Part shown: positions 20,885 to 31,867 of the stretch, one piece after another
Layout of the letters: each line of letters opens with the position of its first letter
Position numbering within the stretch: the stretch's first letter is position 1
Assembly (NCBI GenBank): GCA_004380135.1
Contig: QXCR01000140.1
Coordinates: forward strand, 1-64,000
Origin: Stemphylium vesicarium
Taxonomy: Eukaryota; Ascomycota; Dothideomycetes; Pleosporales; Pleosporaceae
Direction of reading: 5' to 3'
Length of the DNA stretch: 64,000 nucleotides
Position numbers and translations under genes: made by a program
Notes under the pieces: generated by a model
Database searches by the model: none
What the model was told of the DNA's origin: nothing
What the model saw: the letters and a program-made list of their open reading frames with translations, nothing else

Positions 20885-23350
20885 CTACTCGGGCCGATCG
20901 AGGTTAACACGCAAACTGTACTCCAGCTTCTCCTTCTCGCAGTACTCGTGCAGGAACTTGAGGCCGAAGCGCACAGCTTGGATAGGCGTGGTATCCGTGC
21001 CAAGGGGCAGAAAATACGGGCCTGACATTCGAGCGCCGCTGACTTTTTCGGGTTCGCGCGCTAGCTTAATGTTTGCTTCCCGGGCGGCGTAGGTTTTTTT
21101 GTATGCGGTTTGCAGGTCTTCGATTGGCAGGGCGATGCGCGCGTCTTGGTAGTGGCGGTTCATCTTGAGTGTGTGGTCGGAGAGGAGGGCGAAGTTCTCG
21201 ACGAGCGAGTTCTGCGGTCGATTGGCTTCAGGGTGGTTGGCGTCTTGGGGTGAGTCGTGGGACTTTGGGTTGCTGCATCGTTGCGAGACGTGCGTGCAGA
21301 TTGCGGAGGCGATGGTGGAGCCGAGGTAGGAACGGAGCCCGTCTAGGTGCTGAAAGTCTCTTGTACATCGGGCGTAGGAGATACAGAGTGGAAGCAAGGT
21401 CTTCCATGTTTGCTCAACTTCGCCAGCGCGACCGCGGAGATTCAGCGAAAGATCTTGGGCAAAGTATGCGGCCATGTATGCCCTGAACTGGTCAGTAGAG
21501 TCAAAGACGTCCTTGGAGATAAACTTACAGTATGCACTCCAAGTTGGTGACCGCCGCTCGCTTCTCGTCCTTTTTGCTGTTGGCGTTGCTGAGAATCTTG
21601 GTTGCCTCATGCTTAAGGGCACGACCGGTCTGATTCAACTTTGCAGAGGTCTGTCCGAGCAATGCGATGTCGACCTGCTTCTTACTGTTCAGAGGTGCCG
21701 AAGTGGGCCCAGCCTTTGACTCCATCTTCACGCCAGCGGGAGTCGCGCCGGATCGACCGGGAGTTACGTCATTGCTCTCCGACGACTGACTGCGTAACAT
21801 GCTTACGGATTTGATATCCCTCTTGGGGGTTGCGTATTGTGGGTTAGGCTTCTGCGCAGAAGACTTGGTCGAAAGAGCTGGAGACGCAGTGTTCTGCACC
21901 GGGGTAATGGGCCGTTCTTGGGTTGAGCCTGCTCTCGGGCGCTTAGCGGGAGGCATTGCCAATGATCCATCTTCGTCGGTCCGTGGTCGCTTCTCCGCGA
22001 CCTTTGCGCTTGCAGGAGTCGGCTTCGCGCTTGTGTTTGGTGTAGACGCAGATGCCGGCGCGGCAGCCTCACCTCGTTTTGCCGCTACCTTGGGGACTGG
22101 CTTCTTCTTGATAATGGGCGGTTCGGCGATCTTGGGCTTCACTTCTATCGCTGTGGCCTTCGGCGTGTCGTTGCGCTCTTTCTTTTCGGCATTAGTTCGT
22201 TTTGGAGGTAGACGGAGAATCTGGCCAACAACTTGCGCCTTGGGCTTTGAAAATTTCAGTTTAACTATCATATTGGGATCTGTTGTTTGAGCATGACTGA
22301 CTGGTTCGGGGTTTGGCGATTTGCCGTTCACTGAGACTGAGCGCCCACGGTTTTCAGACTTGGGTGTGCCGTTATACTTTTGCGATGCGTCAGGCGGCAC
22401 AGCCAGATTCTGAGGCTTGCGATCTGACGAGGATACAGATGCGTCCGAGTCTGCACGCTTGCGTTGGACCTCCAGTCTATCCAATTCGGCCTGCACGTTT
22501 GACGGAAGCGTGGGCGACAGGATGTTCGGGAGGCCGTAGGGGTTGCCTAGTGGTTCATGTACGGGTGAAAGCAGCGGGGGCAAGCCGTGTGGTGTCGAAT
22601 TTGAGGGGTCAAATTTCTCGATGCTGCCTTTCGAGTTGGTATTCTCGCTCTTCTGCGTGGATGAAGGCCGCGGCCGCGAGTCGGAGTGAGGGGCATCTCG
22701 CATGGGTTTACCGGCACGACGCTCGTCGCGTGAAGCGTCAGATGAACTGGAGGATGTTGGTCAGCAGAGCATTTGTATCGGGCCAAGTGTACCCACGATC
22801 GTTGCGACTTGGGCTCGGCCTTCTCAGTCTGCGTGCCCAGTTTCTCGGCCTTCTTAATACCGTTTGCCTGGTCTGACGGGGCCTTTGCTGGCGCAGGGCT
22901 AGGCGAGCTGATCTTCACACCGGGGGTGACGGTGCCGTTTGCCTGCTTGACCTTGAATGCAGATAGATTTGGCTTCTTCTTGGGTGGTTTGCCGTTGGCA
23001 GCCTGTGAGCGGGGAGGTTCGGGCTCGGGCTCATCGTCTTCGCCCGCTTGTAGCTCGAAACAATCCTGGCATGGCTCGCGATAGAGGTAGGTCCTATACT
23101 GCAAGTGCTCCTCGTTGGAGTGCCATAGCCTTCCTATCATCCAGGCATTGGCCTGTTGTTGTGAGTGGTAGCGATACGGGTCTAGTGAGGGCGTAGAGAG
23201 AATGTACGGCGTTGGCGGCACCGCGGCCTTTATGCGCTTGAAGATGGTATCGAGCGAGTCGAGGTCGGCTTGGTCGGGGGCAGAGAGATGCTTGCGCTTG
23301 AGGGGTCGCGCCGGGTCGATGGTAGGCTCAGGTGGATCTGGGCCCGACAT
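20885..23350 (-). CDS. large Lys/Pro/Ser-rich conserved hypothetical, likely nuclear
   Basis: Three exons: 23350-22797, 22746-21529, 21482-20885, with 50 and 46 bp introns (GTGGGT...CAG; GTAAGT...CAG); 789 aa. N-terminus MSGPDPPEPTIDPARPLKRK, then a short folded-looking block (PYRYHSQQQANAWMIGRLWH, QYRTYLYREPCQDCFEL). A long disordered middle follows with many basic clusters (PPKKKP, KKKPVPK, PPAKRPRAG) that look like nuclear localisation signals, and the motif GNPYGLPNILSPTLPSNVQ. The C-terminal ~200 residues are helical and well composed (LSLNLRGRAGEVEQTWKTLL, FALLSDHTLKMNRHYQDARI). This layout suggests a chromatin or transcription-related scaffold; I recognise no named domain. See the in-frame extension past its stop. 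Confidence 0.82.
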
Positions 23351-24468
23351 GGCGTGTTAGCTCGAATGTGTGGTTGCGCGTAGTGGAATAGTCGCAGGCC
23401 GGCGGCGGTATGTGCAATGGAACGACGTGTGGGAGTGAAGGAGCATTAGGTGGAGCGCTTGAGCGGGGACCGAGATATATCCAAGGTTGCGGTGTGAGGG
23501 CGGGAGTCAGGTCGAACGCGTGGGAACAATGCGATGTGAAGAAGGGAATGCTATTCGCATGCCATTAGCACAATAGCTTCACCCGACTGTTGTTGTGGAT
23601 AGCGGAGCCTCACCCTCGGTCACGACACCACCCAAAGCACAGGCGCTACTATCTCGGATCGATAAGGCCCAAATGGGACATGGCTGGGGCGGCTGGCAGT
23701 GGAGAGTATCGCGACTCTGGACGTGACGTCGAAAATAAGGCGGTTCAGCGTTTGCGACAGCGTCGGGGTGAGGGACGACATGTAGAGGTGATCATGTCTT
23801 GGCGGAGGCTTGACACCCGTACGCGCCTTCAGCCCGGAGCCTCTGCATCGTCCATTGGTCGCTGCGCTGCCACCGACACGCTCCACACCACATCACACGT
23901 AGATCCCTTTAGCCTGGCAACATCGCATTTGAACTACCATGGCACGTTTTTGCATGCGACACCCGCGCCAGACATTTGGGATTGGTATATTCCACGTGTT
24001 TGTTACTCTTTCATCGAATCCTACTTGCGACGTTTCTGGTGCCCTGTGTCATCGACGTGCATGACATTAAACGTCAACCAATTTGCAAGTATCCATTGCG
24101 GAATGCTGGTAGCCAGACATAAATCGTGAAAAGATCCAACTGGACATTGATTCTATCCTGCCCTTAATCATTATCATCAACTGCACCAAAGGATCTGACT
24201 CTGGTGTTGGTGCGATGTTTGTAGTAAGCGGTGTGTAAGGGTGATAGTCGGTAGGCAGCCCCTGCACCTTCACTGCAGTAAACGAGAAAACTACCACCTC
24301 AACTCGTTGAATTTTGCTTCGCCGGTCCAAAAGATCGAGACCCTCTCATCAACAATGCGTGTCAAGGCATTGTTAAGGAGAAAACCGAATTTAAGCTCCA
24401 TCACCCCTTTTGATGTTGGAATGTTTCTTCTGGCGTGCATTAGCGGGAACACAAATGAACCCCTGGAT
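23351..24468. other. intergenic 1.1 kb
   Basis: Upstream of the nuclear hypothetical (its promoter) and downstream of XRCC4/Lif1. No supported gene; the plus-strand frame at 23590-24129 starts with TTG and has no recognisable features. Confidence 0.45.
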
Positions 24469-25734
24469 TCACAGCTCCTCATCCTCCGTCTCGTCGTCTT
24501 CGTCGCTGGCTGGGGGTGGAAAAGGCTGTTTCTTAACGTCCTTGCTCCGCGTCACCATCGCTTTCTTGGTGAACGGTAGTGCTCGCGGCGGCGGGACGCC
24601 CTTGGTCTCTGCAGCTGCAGCTTCAACCTTGGAATCATGTGCGACTCCAGAATTGGACCTGACTGTTTCAGATGACCTCGCTCTTGTGTGTGGCGCAGGG
24701 TCTTCGTCTTCGTCTGTTTCATCGTCTGACTGGTCTGGTGTCACGGGCTCCGGCATCTCTTCGTCGTCACGCTCTTCCACCTTGGCCTGATCTATTTCCA
24801 TTTGGTCGCTGTCGGACCCTGATTTTGTAGCCAAGTCTGGTTCCGGTGCCTGCGCTGTAGCTTTGCGCTTGGATGTGCGTGACGCATGGGGTTTGCGCGT
24901 CTTCGTCTCTGCCCGCGTCGATTGCACAGCGGTTGCTGGAGAGGGTTGTTAGTCTTGTGGATACGGATCGTAGGCGACGTCTGACATACCTGCCGCGGGT
25001 TCAACCTTTGCGCCGGCTAGAAGGCGGTTCTGATCCCTGATCTTTCTCTTCTTATCATTCAATAGCTCCATAAACTGCCGCAATATGGCCGTCTCCGTCT
25101 CATTCTTAGTCTTGATGAAGTCATCTAGCTGCGCGTTGAGCTTGGCGATGGCCTCTTGCTCGCTGCTTACTCGGGCCTTCAAGTCGGTCATTTGTTGAAG
25201 TGTTTGGGCATGAGCTATCGCTGAAGCCTGAGCCCAGTCGAACGGGTTGAACTCAAAGTCATCGTCTCGTGGCAGGATGATCTCACCCAAAGTAACCTGT
25301 AGGGATTAGACCAGCTTCGGGGATACTCGCTGTAGCCCACCTTTATCGTCTGCACATCCTGGCGGAAGGATATTTCAAGATTGTCATTCTTCAGAGTGTA
25401 GACCATACGGACCCCTTCCAGCAGGTCGGCCTGTCCGCTCTCAAGCTCCTTGTGGAGCAAGAAATGAGACAAGACGGCCGCCCACTCATCATCGGAGCCC
25501 TTGAACTTGTGCTTGAGTTGTGCGAGATTACGGTGCTGGACTGGGTCCGCGTTAGATGGCGAATCATGAACATGCTACAGACATAATCTTACTCGATGCC
25601 ACATACGGGCTCTCGCCTTCGCACCCGACCAGCCTAACGTCAAGAGGATGGCTTCCCTCGGGCTGGACTTCAATGACCACAGTTTCCCCGCGACCGTCAG
25701 CAGGGTCGATGGGCAGGATACAACGGCTAGACAT
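24469..25734 (-). CDS. lif1: XRCC4/Lif1-like DNA double-strand-break repair protein
   Basis: Four exons: 25734-25593, 25540-25341, 25296-24990, 24935-24469, with introns of 52, 44 and 54 bp; 371 aa. The N-terminal XRCC4 head reads VVIEVQPEGSHPLDVRLVGC, FKGSDDEWAAVLSHFLLHK, GVRMVYTLKNDNLEISFRQD. The stalk is a long coiled coil (TLQQMTDLKARVSSEQEAIA, AQLDDFIKTKNETETAILRQ) ending KKRKIRDQNRLLAGAK, where DNA ligase IV binds in XRCC4. The C-tail is acidic, disordered and rich in TP/SD sites. Role: scaffold of ligase IV in non-homologous end joining, nuclear. The exon structure must be respected: without splicing, each exon appears as an unrelated short frame. Head-to-head with byr4. Confidence 0.9.
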
Positions 25735-26472
25735 TGCACGTTGGATGATGTGCACGAACTAGGCGGTGCTGCGGGAGGATACCCAGTCGGGCAAGTTTGA
25801 CGCTTGCGCGGCGCGGGTGGTGATCAGAGCGGGTCTAGCGGGAGCGCTGAGAGGTGTCTCAAGCGGAGCGGGTGGATTGAATGAAGAGCACTGCGAACTG
25901 GTACCGAGTGTTTCACGTGCGCTGAGAACTATTGAAACCACTCTCGTCTGTCTGAGACGGCGGCGACACGAAGTTTATATTGCGAGCCACAATGCGGAAA
26001 TACGGCGTCGGGGGCCACAGGAGAGAGGGTGGCGGCGCAGGCAACACCCGTCAAGCGTGAAGGTTTAGTGTTTAGTGTGTGTTGACGACCAGGCACCCGT
26101 CCCTCACACGAATCAAGCCGCCGTGCGCCGGGCCCTCAGGATGGGTCAGGGACGCACGAATACATATAGACGGCCACGTTACTGTTTATTTGTGGAGAGG
26201 TAAAAGGATTCTCAGGGACCGCTCTCGTCATCCGCCTTTGCCTGTTGCTGCAGGGTTGCCCCAAGAATACCGTCTATACTAGCATCGACACGCGTGTCTA
26301 GCGTGCGGGCCATTGGGCGCGCCTTCCTCTGTCTGTCCACCGCCTCGCTTGTGCTGCAGGAACCTGACAGACCACCTTGCCGGCCCACCCCCAACCACCT
26401 GTACTTTGTTGCGAAGATCCTGCACTCCAACACGACAAACACGCACCTGCGACTATCGCGCTCCCCCCGAGC
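25735..26472. promoter_or_regulatory. divergent promoter region (lif1 / byr4)
   Basis: 738 bp between divergent start codons of a DNA-repair and a mitotic-exit gene. No recognised site. Confidence 0.4.
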
Positions 26473-29217
26473 ATGGCGGCCAACAACCGCTCCTTTGCGG
26501 CGCGCATCGCTTCCATAACCTCCAACAGCTCCAAGATGGAATCATGGGACGATGGCGACTTCGACGACCGCTCCGACGGCCTCCTGTTTAAGAATTCCAC
26601 TGTCCACTCGTTATCATCGCGCATGAGCGTCCGCTCGGAAACCGAGTCCCAGGACGACTGGCAATTCCTCATCACCCCGGACGACAAAGCAACAAACACA
26701 TCGGCAATTACCTCGGCCGCGAAGCAGGCTGGCATCCCTATCCCCACCAGTGTGCCCTCGTCGGCGCTGCTAGGGGGGTCAATCAAAAGGCTGGGGAAGA
26801 AGAAGTCGACCAAGAAGATGGACGTGGACGAGGACTGGGGCAATGATCTCGAGCTGCCCACTAACGCGTCAGAGGGTCTCAAGTTGAAGGCGCCCGTGCC
26901 ACGCACGCCGGCCGACGAGCAGGACGACGACCTCGATTGGGGCGAGGGTTCCTTGGGCATCCGCTTTGCAGGCACGCGACAGCCGACCCGTGGTGCCCGC
27001 AGCTCCTCCGTGTCCGCCATGAGCCCCAGCCTGGGCAGCTGCATGACCATGGAGAGCGAAGACGACGACCTGGGCGGTCTCGTGCTGCCGACCGAGCCCA
27101 TGGACTTTAGCGCGCGTCTGGAGAAGCTCAAAAAGGCCGAGCAGCTGCAACAACAACAACAGCAGCAGCAGCAGCAACCGCCACAGCCAGCAGCCGAGCC
27201 GTCGCTCCTTCCACCCCTGCAGCTGCGCGAACAACCCACTTCCGCTCCCGCACCGCCCACGTCATTTCCCGCGCAAGAAGAGCCGCCGCTATCACCGCTT
27301 TCGCCCACAGCTTCACACGATCCTTTCTCACCCTTTGGTAGTCCCAAGGCCAGTCCCAAGGCACCGTCACCAAAGCCTAAGCCGATTCCCGAAGAGGACG
27401 ATTTCGAGGATGGCTTCGACTTTGGCCGAGGTGAGATCCTCGACAGCCAAAAGCTCACCCTGAACAAAAACATTGTCGTCAAGAAGCCAGCCACCAAAAC
27501 TAATGCGCCCCATGCTGCGCGTCCTGCCACCACTCTCACTTTTACTGACCGACCTACCACGTCTCGGATTCCCAGGCCGTTGCCTTCCATTGCCAGTCGC
27601 ACGAGGCTGACCCCTGTTTATGAGTCCGGCGCGTCTACCTCGAACAAGTCGACGAGAACCATGCCCACTACTACCAGCGCCCAGCTCCTCCGTGCAAAGC
27701 GATCTGCCCCTGCCCTCCGCAATGCCAACAACAGCCAGCCTCCCCGTATGCCCTTTCTTCCTGCTGGCGGTGCCGCTTCTCAGTCGCACCATGTAATGTC
27801 AAAGAGTACCTCGCAAGTTCATCTTCGTCGCGACTCCGACCCACGTCGACCTCAGTCGCCTTCCATGCGTTCTTACTCGCGCCTGTCCGGCCACCAGAAT
27901 GAGACGCCGAGTCGCGCAGGGGTGAGACGTGACCTGGCACCCTCTGTCCTCGCACGTCACCCCCCGCCCCCGAAGAAGCTAACGCAACCCCAGCGCAAGC
28001 GAAATTTTGGCGATGGCCATGAGCTTGACCTGTTTGATGACTTGCCCACCTCGGCTTCGAAAGAGAAGCAGTTTGAGAAGATGCCCCGCAACGTGGCCAG
28101 CAGCAAGTCTTTGCGAACGCAGCCTAGCAACTCGCGTCTGCCCATGCCGGACCGTATGGTGACGCCCCAGCCTCAGACGCCGCGAAGCCCGCCCAAGATG
28201 GACCACACTCCTCGATTCGCTCGCGACACCGCGGCGAGCAGGAATGCGCGGGAACAACGTCTGGCAGGTGCAGGTACGAGGTCTCGAGCAGATGGCCCTA
28301 TTGCCCCTGCCCCAAGACCCGTGAGCTGGGCTGCCCAAGTTGCTGCTCGCAGTCCTCATACTAGCCCAACTGCTCACAGGAAAAAAGGCTCTGGGCAGAA
28401 ACCGCAGTTGATTCGCCAAATGACCCAGCCTTACACGCATAGTACATTACTCCTCCACCGCTATCCAGCTCCTACTGACCACTCTGTAGACGAAAAAGGA
28501 ATGACTTACAACCCCACTTTACAACGCTGGGAAGGTAACGAGGAGGCGCTCGTTTCCTTTTCACACCCTAATACTTCTACTACTACCCTTGCCTTGACCA
28601 CAGCCAGCACGCCAACCTTTTCTCCTGCAGCTAACCAGATGAGCCGTGGCCATGACCGCTCACAGTCCATCTCGCACATTGCGCTTTCTTCCATTCATGC
28701 AACTCAGGCGCAGAGAAGCTTCTCTGCCCGAGCTGCAAAGTTGGCTCAGCCACCAGCGCCAGCACCAGCACCATCTCCGCCCCGCCCTGCATTGATCTCG
28801 CAGATCTCAGTGCCCCGGAGCGTGCAATATGAAGGCCGCATGGTGTTTGACCCTGTCAAGATGACGTGGCTCAAAGCCCCTCGCCCGGTGAACGACGTTC
28901 GCTCACCATCTGAAATGGACGAGGAAGAAGATCCCTTTGCCGGCCTTGAGGACCTTAAAGATAACGAGAGTGTGGCCGGTGGCAACGGCATGAGCGGTAC
29001 CGGCACACCCAACCCTGAGGATCCTACCTTTGTTGGCGAAGAGTTCGACGTCGGCCCCAGTTTTATACGACGCCAACGCGACGAAGAAGCCATCTGGCGC
29101 CGCCGTGTCGAAGGCTGGGTTGGTGGCCTTCGCGACAACGGCGAGCATAGAGGCGGATGGCGATGGGCGATTCGCGACTTCGCCGCCAGCGCGTCTGGTG
29201 GTGGTCCCGCCTTTTAA
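26473..29217 (+). CDS. byr4: Byr4/Bfa1-like subunit of the septation/mitotic-exit GAP
   Basis: Single exon, 914 aa, starting at the ATG at 26473 (MAANNRSFAARIASITSN); frame upstream of it opens only with TTG. Byr4/Bfa1 partners Bub2/Cdc16 as the two-part GAP for Spg1/Tem1 at the spindle pole body and restrains septation. Family features: WDDGDFDD near the start, DWQFLITPD, the repeated acidic-Trp blocks (DEDWGNDLEL, DDDLDWGEGSLG), DDDLGGLVLPTEPMDFSARL, and C-terminal GMTYNPTLQRWEGNE and GRMVFDPVKMTWLKAPR, then VGPSFIRRQRDEEAIWRRR. A 10-residue Gln tract lies at 27148-27177. The middle is disordered and Ser/Pro/Thr rich, typical for a phospho-regulated scaffold. No break seen. Confidence 0.87.
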   Translation: MAANNRSFAARIASITSNSSKMESWDDGDFDDRSDGLLFKNSTVHSLSSRMSVRSETESQDDWQFLITPDDKATNTSAITSAAKQAGIPIPTSVPSSALLGGSIKRLGKKKSTKKMDVDEDWGNDLELPTNASEGLKLKAPVPRTPADEQDDDLDWGEGSLGIRFAGTRQPTRGARSSSVSAMSPSLGSCMTMESEDDDLGGLVLPTEPMDFSARLEKLKKAEQLQQQQQQQQQQPPQPAAEPSLLPPLQLREQPTSAPAPPTSFPAQEEPPLSPLSPTASHDPFSPFGSPKASPKAPSPKPKPIPEEDDFEDGFDFGRGEILDSQKLTLNKNIVVKKPATKTNAPHAARPATTLTFTDRPTTSRIPRPLPSIASRTRLTPVYESGASTSNKSTRTMPTTTSAQLLRAKRSAPALRNANNSQPPRMPFLPAGGAASQSHHVMSKSTSQVHLRRDSDPRRPQSPSMRSYSRLSGHQNETPSRAGVRRDLAPSVLARHPPPPKKLTQPQRKRNFGDGHELDLFDDLPTSASKEKQFEKMPRNVASSKSLRTQPSNSRLPMPDRMVTPQPQTPRSPPKMDHTPRFARDTAASRNAREQRLAGAGTRSRADGPIAPAPRPVSWAAQVAARSPHTSPTAHRKKGSGQKPQLIRQMTQPYTHSTLLLHRYPAPTDHSVDEKGMTYNPTLQRWEGNEEALVSFSHPNTSTTTLALTTASTPTFSPAANQMSRGHDRSQSISHIALSSIHATQAQRSFSARAAKLAQPPAPAPAPSPPRPALISQISVPRSVQYEGRMVFDPVKMTWLKAPRPVNDVRSPSEMDEEEDPFAGLEDLKDNESVAGGNGMSGTGTPNPEDPTFVGEEFDVGPSFIRRQRDEEAIWRRRVEGWVGGLRDNGEHRGGWRWAIRDFAASASGGGPAF

Positions 29218-29746
29218 CGACCCTGTACATGATGTGCATCTGCATTTACGACCTTATGATTGCATCGCGCAGATTTTGTCTTTGGGCGCACATTGTTGGA
29301 CTATGATCCACGAAAATAATGAGGTGCCTGGAATGTCTTTTTTGAGATATCCCCCCGAGTGTTATGATGGGCGCGTTTTGGATAGCCGCCTCACTCTTAC
29401 GACGCATTTACGACTTTTATGACGGCACGACCGTATTACAGATGGGGCTTCATTGCTCGGACACATGACTCACGATATTTCCTTTGTTTAACGATCTACG
29501 GCGTCTGGGTATATTTATCTTTTCAGTACATAAGAAAACGTTTAATAATACATGATTGTTGCTTCAGCTTGACAATCTGCGACGCTGTGAAGGAAGCCCC
29601 TTTCTGAACTCAGCCGCTATTGCCGCCAAGGTTGCTGGCGGCCCTCGGAGTCATATTTGTGGGGCCACTTGCTCACATGGCCAACTCGACCCGCCCATGT
29701 GCATCCCACCATCAATCAGGCGTCACCGCTCTTCCCACCCTATATT
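29218..29746. other. intergenic
   Basis: 3' region of byr4 and promoter of the WD40 gene. No gene seen. Confidence 0.5.
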
Positions 29747-31015
29747 ATGTCGCGCTCCAACGACCCAGGCCATTACTTCCAGACGACGTACGATTGTCTC
29801 CTCGTAGCTTGCTGTTGACTGTGGCTGATATGCATATGCTTTAGCTCCTCCCTCGAGGAGTCGGCGAGGAAGGCGTCCAAGTCCAAGAACACCAAAGGCA
29901 ACCCCACCAAGCTGCCGTCCAAGATTCTCGCCCTCGTTGCCGACCCTCACAATGAGAACCATGTCTACGTTGCTGAAGCTGCCGGCAGCGTGAAGCACAT
30001 CAACATTGAAGTCGGTCAGACATCTGCTCCTAAGCTCAAGCTTCACGTCTTCCCGGTGTTCACTAACTGACGTGTCTGCTTACAGACGAGTAAAGTCGCC
30101 GCCACCTTTACCGGACCCGTCGCACCCCTCACTTCTGTCGCCGTATCCGCCAAGTCCGGCACGCTGTTTGCTAGCTGCTGGGACAAGTCGATTTGGTCAT
30201 GGTCACTCGCCTCGCGGAAGCCCTCTACCCGCTTCCAGGGCCACAGTGACTTCGTCAAAGCCATCATCACCTTCATTCTCAACGGCAAGGAGATTTTGGT
30301 CTCGGCTTCACAAGATGCTAGCATCATTGTGTGGGATGTCGCTGCAGGAAAGAGGCTGCATACGCTCAAGGGACATACACGAGGCATTCTTGCTCTCGCC
30401 CTGGACCCAACGGACTACGAGCCTGGCAAAGACACCGTCACAGTCTTCAGTGCCGGAAGCGACCGAGAGATTAGGCGATGGCTGATCGGCCTCTCCTCAG
30501 CATCCGAGATCGAGCCATCACCCATCATCGCCCACGAGACAAGCATCGACACACTGCATTTCGACTCTGACGGCGACCTGTGGACAGCATCAGCAGATAA
30601 AACTACGAAGTGCTTGTCCAGAGACCGAGACTGGGATGAGGATTCCAAGTTTGAGCACCCTGACTTTGTGCGCGATGTCGCCATCGATGAGGATGGCGGA
30701 TGGGTCATTACAGCATGCAGGGACGAAGAGATCCGCGTATGGGAGAAAGCTAGCGGCAAGCTACACCATACTTTCACTGGGCACTTTGAAGAGGTCACAG
30801 GTCTTCTCTTGATTGGACAGCGTATAATCAGTGTAGGCATTGACGCCACAGTTAGACAGTGGAGCCTGAAGCCACAAGAGCTTGCCAAGGCTATTCAAGA
30901 AGCCGAAGACGAACGTCTCGGTAACGAGAAGGACAAGGAGCCTGAGCGAAAAGAAGGCATGATGACTGCGGAAGAAGAAGCGGAGCTCGCCGAGCTCTTG
31001 GGAGATAGCGATTAG
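29747..31015 (+). CDS. WD40-repeat protein
   Basis: Three exons: 29747-29787, 29845-30010, 30086-31015; 378 aa. Exon 1 gives MSRSNDPGHYFQT; splicing continues SSLEESARKASKSKNTKGNP. The donors are weak (GTACGA, GTCGGT), but only these keep the frame and reproduce HINIETSKVAATFTGPVAPL. WD repeats are visible as SGTLFASCWDKSIWSWSLAS, ASQDASIIVWDVAAGKRLHT, SAGSDREIRRW, TASADKTTKCLSRD, TACRDEEIRVWEKASGKLH and SVGIDATVRQWSLK, enough for a seven-blade propeller. The C-tail is charged (EAEDERLGNEKDKEPERKEG, then EEEAELAELLGDSD). It is a conserved fungal scaffold with no firm function known to me. Confidence 0.87.
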
Positions 31016-31867
31016 ACTTCGACATGACTTCCGACGGCCGGACATGCGCCCCCAAGGTTTGCTGGAATTTCTTCGATTCAGTCTGTCCGGTCGGCCCCCT
31101 AGGTAAATTCGAAACGAGACAACAGGCCGAGACAGTCATGTTCCCCTCCACACTCCGGCCAAGACTCGCGAAAGGACGAACACGCCTCACTTTGCGGCCC
31201 TGCAGCTTTGGCTACACGACTTCTCGATGATCCGGGCTTTCGCTCTACGAGAATCGTTATGGTGGCCTTGCTCACAGCTCAGTTCTCGCGTCAACGTTCG
31301 TCTGGGTCTGGGACAGTGTTTCTGTTCCTGCACAGGTCGTCCGATGCCGGATGTGGAACGGTACCATGGTTGGCTTCCCCGTCTCTGCAAAGAGTAGCTT
31401 GGTATTCCCCATTTCTTATTGTGATTTGATACGTGGTGCTGTTTACTGGCGTCTAGCACTCGTGCCATGGATCCGGCGCTAGTCCACAGCTCTTTTCGCC
31501 CCGATGTGACCACCCAACAAAAGACCCTGGCCAGCTCAGCTCACCAACCCCATCTACTTGACCCCACCCTGCAATCTTCCTCTTTGTTATTCGCAACGAT
31601 CTCCCCTTACACCACCATCTTGACTTATCACGTTTCCAAAGGAGCTGGCCTTGCCGACGCTCTTGACCAAGGCCTCGCGTTTTCGCAACATTCGATGACC
31701 CATATTGTCTTCCTTTCCACCGACTGCACATACCAGCCGACGCCTTGAACGATACTACGCACAAAGTTCGTCCCAGCCTCCTCTTGAGGCATGTTGTCAT
31801 CAAAGATGACGCATGCAAACCGTGAACAAGGGAGAAGACACTTCACGCCAGGGAGCGCTTGTCGCAG

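Noticed and set aside
23590..24129. 179-codon plus-strand frame
   Set aside because: Starts with TTG, no intron pattern or family features; lies in the promoter side of the gene at 20885-23350.
26298..27602. 434-codon minus-strand open frame
   Set aside because: Antisense shadow of byr4; its Ser/Cys/Gly richness mirrors the GC-rich byr4 codons and polyQ tract.
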